Source: Ralstonia sp. TCR112 (GTDB lineage Bacteria > Pseudomonadota > Gammaproteobacteria > Burkholderiales > Burkholderiaceae). From it: a stretch of DNA of 64,000 nt. The translations under genes were made by a program, and so were the position numbers. Where the stretch lies: contig NZ_VOSS01000012.1 in assembly GCF_007997035.1 (NCBI RefSeq), positions 27,154-91,153 of the forward strand. Direction: 5' to 3'. Below are positions 60,456 through 64,000 of the stretch, piece after piece; the stretch's first letter is position 1, and each line of letters starts with the position of its first letter. The notes below the pieces were generated by a model that was not told where the DNA came from, did not search any database, and saw only the letters and a program-made list of their open reading frames with translations.

Positions 60456-61100
60456 GTGCTCACCTTCCAGCGCACTGCCGAAGACCACGCCGCGCAAGAC
60501 GCCGATCCGCCGACGGCGGCGGCCGCCCGCCCCCAGAGCGCCGACGCGGAAGAGCTGGCGGCGTTGCTGCAGCGCATCGACCTGGGTGACCGCGACGCCC
60601 TGCGCACGCTATATGCGCGCTGCGCGCCGAAACTGTTTGGGCTCGCGCTGCGTATCTTGGTCAGGAAAGACTGGGCCGAGGACGTCTTGCAAGAAAGCTT
60701 CGTCAACATCTGGCGCCATGCCGGCGATTACCGCCCGCATCTGGCCGCCCCCATGACGTGGATGACCACCATCGTGCGCAACCGTGCACTCGATTGCCTG
60801 CGCCGGCAGCACGCCGAACGCGTGCAGGAATCCGTGCCCCTGGACGACACCTACGCCGATGTCCTGGCCGACCACGCCCCGGGCCCGGCGGACCTCGCGC
60901 TTGCCGGCCAGCAAGCCCGCGCGCTGGCCGAATGCCTGAAGCGTCTAGACCCGAAGCAGCGCGAAGTCATATCGCTCGCCTATCTGCGTGACCTGTCGCA
61001 CAGCGAGCTGGCGCAAGCGCTGTCGCTGCCGCTGGGCACCGTCAAATCCTGGATGCGACGCGGTCTGGACCGCCTGCGCGAATGCCTCGGAGCACCGTGA
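60456..61100 (+). CDS. ECF RNA polymerase sigma factor
   Basis: 214 residues. Region 2 is 'LYARCAPKLFGLALRILVRKDWAEDVLQESFVNIWRHAGDYRP' and region 4 'RLDPKQREVISLAYLRDLSHSELAQALSLPLGTVKSWMRRGLDRLRECL'. This is the SigK-like ECF type that pairs with RskA-type anti-sigma factors. I chose the GTG at 60456; in-frame codons upstream code for unlikely sequence. Its stop overlaps the anti-sigma start by one base (TGATG). Confidence 0.88.
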   Translation: MLTFQRTAEDHAAQDADPPTAAAARPQSADAEELAALLQRIDLGDRDALRTLYARCAPKLFGLALRILVRKDWAEDVLQESFVNIWRHAGDYRPHLAAPMTWMTTIVRNRALDCLRRQHAERVQESVPLDDTYADVLADHAPGPADLALAGQQARALAECLKRLDPKQREVISLAYLRDLSHSELAQALSLPLGTVKSWMRRGLDRLRECLGAP

Positions 61101-61819
61101 TGGACCCGCGCCGCCACCCCGATCTCGTCGACAAGCTGGCCGCCGAATATGCGGTTGGAACACTGCGCGCCGGCGCACGCCGCCGGTTCGAGCAGATCAT
61201 TCGCCACGACGACGCCGTGCGCGCCACGGTCGAGCGCTGGCAGCGGTATCTGGCCGACCTGCCCGCGCTCCAGCCGGCCACGGCGCCGCTGCCGGAAATC
61301 CTCTGCCGCGTCGAAGTCCAACTCGGCTGGCGCGAGCCGGCGCCGCCGCGGCTGGCGCTCTGGCAACGGCTTTGGCAAGGCACCGGCTTCTGGCGCGGCG
61401 CCACGGCGGTCGCGGCGGTTGTCGCGGCGGTCGCGATCGGGCTGAACCTGCGGCTGGCGCAGCAATTGCGCGAAGCGCCTGTCGCCAACGCCGTGGCCGT
61501 GCTGCAGGACGCGCAGGCCCAGGCGGCCGTCCTCATCACCTGGGATGCGCGCACCGGCACGCTGTCGCTCAAGCGGCTGGATGCGACGCCGCTCAATACC
61601 GAACAGGCCTTGCAGCTCTGGGCGCTGCCGCCCGGCGGGCATCCTCAGTCACTTGGGGTGATCGGGCACCAGCGGGCGGTGCGCCTGACGGTGGCGCAGC
61701 CGTTGCGGCAAGTGCCGGCGCTCGCCATCAGCGTGGAACCGCGTGGCGGCTCGCCCAATCCGGAGGGGCCGACGGGGCCAGTGGTCTTCAAGGGCGCGCT
61801 GATCGACAGCACGCTGTAG
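61100..61819 (+). CDS. Anti-sigma factor (RskA/anti-sigma-K type)
   Basis: 239 residues. An N-terminal cytoplasmic sigma-binding region ('[26 protein letters not shown]', the 'YALGTL'-like motif) is followed by one membrane helix '[17 protein letters not shown]' (about 108-124) and a periplasmic RskA domain ('[16 protein letters not shown]', '[26 protein letters not shown]'). It is translationally coupled to the sigma gene and would hold it inactive until a periplasmic signal arrives. Confidence 0.88.
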   Translation: MDPRRHPDLVDKLAAEYAVGTLRAGARRRFEQIIRHDDAVRATVERWQRYLADLPALQPATAPLPEILCRVEVQLGWREPAPPRLALWQRLWQGTGFWRGATAVAAVVAAVAIGLNLRLAQQLREAPVANAVAVLQDAQAQAAVLITWDARTGTLSLKRLDATPLNTEQALQLWALPPGGHPQSLGVIGHQRAVRLTVAQPLRQVPALAISVEPRGGSPNPEGPTGPVVFKGALIDSTL

Positions 61820-61922
61820 GCACCCCGGCGCGGGGGCCGGAAGGCCCGGCGGGCGATATAATCGCGGTTTCCTGAATTTGCGGCTGGCGCCTCGCCGGCC
61901 GCGCTCCTCCTGCTGTCCGCCC

Positions 61923-63338
61923 ATGACCTCCCAACTCGCCAAGAAGGCCGAAGCGTGGTCCGCCCGCTTTAACGAGCCGGTGTCCGATCTCGTCAAGCGC
62001 TATACCGCGTCGGTGTTCTTTGACAAGCGCCTCGCGCTGTTCGACATCCAGGGCTCGCTGGCGCACGCTGCCATGCTCGCCAAGCAGGGCATCATCGCCG
62101 AAGCCGACCGCGCTGCCATCGAGAAGGGCATGGCGCAGATCCGACAGGAGATCGAAGCCGGCACGTTCGAGTGGAAGCTGGATCTGGAAGACGTGCACCT
62201 GAACATCGAAGCGCGCCTCACCGCCATGGCCGGCGACGCCGGCAAGCGCCTGCACACGGGCCGCTCGCGCAACGACCAGGTCGCCACCGACATCCGCCTG
62301 TGGCTGCGCAGCGAGATCGACAACATCGTCGGTCTGCTCAAGGCCCTGCGCAGCGCGCTGCTGGACTTGGCGGAGCAACACACCAACACCATCGTCCCGG
62401 GCTTCACGCACCTGCAAGTCGCGCAACCGGTGGTGTTCGGCCACCACCTGCTGGCCTACGTCGAAATGTTCACGCGTGACACCGAGCGCATGCTCGACGC
62501 CCGCAAGCGCGTCAACCGCCTGCCGCTCGGCGCCGCGGCGCTGGCCGGCACGAGCTACCCGATCGACCGCGAATTCGTCGCGCAGCAACTCGGCTTTGAC
62601 GGCGTGTGCCGCAACTCGCTGGATGCCGTGTCCGACCGGGACTTCGCCATCGAATTCTGCGCCGCCGCCGCGCTTGTCATGACGCACATCTCGCGCTTCT
62701 CTGAAGAGCTGGTGCTGTGGATGAGCCCGCGCGTGGGCTTTATCGACATTGCAGACCGCTTCTGCACCGGCAGCTCCATCATGCCGCAGAAGAAGAACCC
62801 GGACGTGCCCGAACTGGCGCGCGGCAAGACCGGCCGCGTCAACGGCCACCTGATCGGCCTGCTCACGCTGATGAAGGGCCAGCCGCTGGCGTACAACAAG
62901 GACAACCAGGAAGACAAGGAACCGCTGTTCGACACCGTCGATACGGTGGTCGACACGCTGCGCATCTTTGCCGACATGGTGCCGGGCATCACCGTCAAGG
63001 CCGACGCCATGCGCGCCGCCGCGCTGCAGGGCTACGCCACGGCCACCGACCTGGCCGACTACCTGGTCAAGCGCGGCTTGCCCTTCCGCGATGCACACGA
63101 AGCCGTGGCGCACGCCGTGCGCGCCTGCGACGACCTGCGTTGCGATCTGGCGGACCTGTCGGTTGCGCAACTGCGTGACATCTGCGGCCTGGGCGACAAG
63201 TCCGACTTGATCAGCGACGATGTGCACGCCGTGCTGACGCTGGAAGGCTCGGTCGCTTCGCGCAACCACATCGGCGGAACGGCGCCGGAACAGGTGAAGC
63301 AGGCCATTGCGTTTGCGCGCGCTGCGCTGGCTGAATAA
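61923..63338 (+). CDS. argH: Argininosuccinate lyase
   Basis: 471 residues. '[19 protein letters not shown]', '[21 protein letters not shown]' and the fumarase/aspartase signature '[12 protein letters not shown]' are intact. It makes arginine and fumarate from argininosuccinate. The ATG at 61923 starts the family N-terminus. A strong terminator follows. Confidence 0.96.
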   Translation: MTSQLAKKAEAWSARFNEPVSDLVKRYTASVFFDKRLALFDIQGSLAHAAMLAKQGIIAEADRAAIEKGMAQIRQEIEAGTFEWKLDLEDVHLNIEARLTAMAGDAGKRLHTGRSRNDQVATDIRLWLRSEIDNIVGLLKALRSALLDLAEQHTNTIVPGFTHLQVAQPVVFGHHLLAYVEMFTRDTERMLDARKRVNRLPLGAAALAGTSYPIDREFVAQQLGFDGVCRNSLDAVSDRDFAIEFCAAAALVMTHISRFSEELVLWMSPRVGFIDIADRFCTGSSIMPQKKNPDVPELARGKTGRVNGHLIGLLTLMKGQPLAYNKDNQEDKEPLFDTVDTVVDTLRIFADMVPGITVKADAMRAAALQGYATATDLADYLVKRGLPFRDAHEAVAHAVRACDDLRCDLADLSVAQLRDICGLGDKSDLISDDVHAVLTLEGSVASRNHIGGTAPEQVKQAIAFARAALAE

Positions 63339-63360
63339 TCCGCTGCACGCTCTGAATAAA

Positions 63361-63395
63361 AACGCCGCGCTGAGTTGATCAGCGCGGCGTTTTTG
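63361..63395 (+). terminator. Intrinsic terminator after argH
   Basis: ACGCCGCGCTGA-gttga-TCAGCGCGGCGT followed by TTTT, 22 nt past the stop. Confidence 0.92.
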
Positions 63396-63485
63396 CTTGT
63401 GACGCACGCTGGCGCGATCTGGCGAATTGCCGATATTTGCGAAGGACGGCTATGCTGCACGCCAACGCGCACAAGAGGGCCATCC

Positions 63486-64000
63486 TTGAACGACCAGACG
63501 ACCGTTGTCGCCCAGCTGGCCGAGTCCCTTGCCGGGGACGCTACTGCCGAGAGGGCGGAACAAGAAAAGCGATACCTGAAGAGCGACCTCCGCTTCATCG
63601 GTGCTTCCGTGCCAGCCGTGCGACGTGTGGCCCGCAGCTTTGTCGCCGACCACCCTGCCCTTACTGTGGAAGACCTCAAGGGGCTGGTCGAGGCTCTCTG
63701 GAATACGGACACCCATGAGTTGCGATCTGTTGGAATCGCGGTGCTCGAACTTCGGAGCGACCTGCTTCGCAAATCGGATGTCAGATGGTTGCAGGCCCTG
63801 ATCAATCGCAGCACGACGTGGGCCCATGTCGACTGGCTTGCGATCAAAGTGGTTGGCGCGCTGGCCGCCCGGGTGCCAGCGGTCGAGGCGGACCTGGACG
63901 AATGGTCCGCACATACGAATTTCTGGGTCCGGCGCAGTGCACTGTTAGCCAGTCATGACCGACTCGCGGCCGGCCAAGGTGACTTCGAGCATTTCGAACG
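63486..64000 (+). CDS. DNA alkylation repair protein (AlkD-like HEAT repeat), 3' end outside the window
   Basis: About 171 residues visible. Helical HEAT-like repeats with 'YLKSDLRFIGASVPAVRRVARSF', 'LVEALWNTDTHELRSVGIAVLELRS', 'STTWAHVDWLAIKVVGALAAR' and 'HTNFWVRRSALLAS' match the AlkD/AlkC glycosylase superfamily, which removes positively charged alkylated bases. The likely start is TTG at 63486, as no in-frame ATG lies near. The frame runs off the right edge. Confidence 0.82.
   Translation, partial: MNDQTTVVAQLAESLAGDATAERAEQEKRYLKSDLRFIGASVPAVRRVARSFVADHPALTVEDLKGLVEALWNTDTHELRSVGIAVLELRSDLLRKSDVRWLQALINRSTTWAHVDWLAIKVVGALAARVPAVEADLDEWSAHTNFWVRRSALLASHDRLAAGQGDFEHFE

Overview
The window is GC-rich, gene-dense chromosomal DNA of a betaproteobacterium, most likely Ralstonia or a close Burkholderiaceae relative. 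The evidence is the gene content and order (ftsK-lolA / rarA-serS, hemC-hemDX-hemY divergent from ppc, argH), a fused HemD-HemX protein, and Ralstonia-like proteins throughout. I see no IS element, prophage, integrase, CRISPR array, rRNA operon or replication origin. One tRNA is present (Ser, CGA).

Layout. 1-6.1 kb: the N-terminus of a PelA-like glycoside hydrolase, a CBS-domain membrane protein, a MerR regulator with a carboxymuconolactone-decarboxylase-like gene, two small secreted Ala/Lys-rich proteins and a MipA-family outer-membrane protein. 6.1-27.1 kb: a contiguous PQQ-dependent alcohol-oxidation island. It holds PedF-type cytochrome c, a MoxJ-type binding protein, an AcoR-type sigma-54 activator, pqqABCDE, a PQQ alcohol dehydrogenase with its cytochrome c and cytochrome b561, a beta-propeller protein, a TonB-dependent receptor, an ExaC-type aldehyde dehydrogenase, the 'quinoprotein relay' trio (SoxYZ-like carrier plus two metallohydrolases) and a porin. 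27.3-45.8 kb: housekeeping genes (acyltransferase, tRNA-Ser, serS, rarA, lolA, ftsK, trxB, P-II, nadE, ppa) with an inserted ureohydrolase/LysR/transporter block. 46-49.7 kb: a small catabolic cluster (aldehyde dehydrogenase, SDR, ACS-family transporter). 49.7-57.2 kb: haem genes and ppc. 57.2-64 kb: an MFS exporter with a divergent LysR regulator, a Tat ferritin-like protein, an ECF sigma/anti-sigma pair, argH and the start of an AlkD-like gene.

How the island works. The dehydrogenase carries the extra Asp two residues after the catalytic Asp (D-F-D), the mark of the lanthanide-dependent XoxF/PedH type rather than the calcium ExaA type (D-F-S). Electrons would pass to cytochromes c and b, aldehyde to ExaC, and PQQ comes from pqqA-E. 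I found six -24/-12 sigma-54 promoter matches, in front of pedF, the activator gene, pqqA, the dehydrogenase, exaC and the porin. The octamer GTGTTGCR (or its complement) lies upstream in all of these regions, and as a near-perfect palindrome at the dehydrogenase. This points to one sigma-54 regulon run by the activator at 7884-9908.

Data-quality note. Seven genes (dehydrogenase signal peptide, cytochrome b561 3' end, beta-propeller, trxB, a methyltransferase, hemC, an MFS exporter) each appear to lack one G of a coding-strand GG pair. Because hemC and trxB are among them, sequence or assembly errors are more likely than real gene decay.
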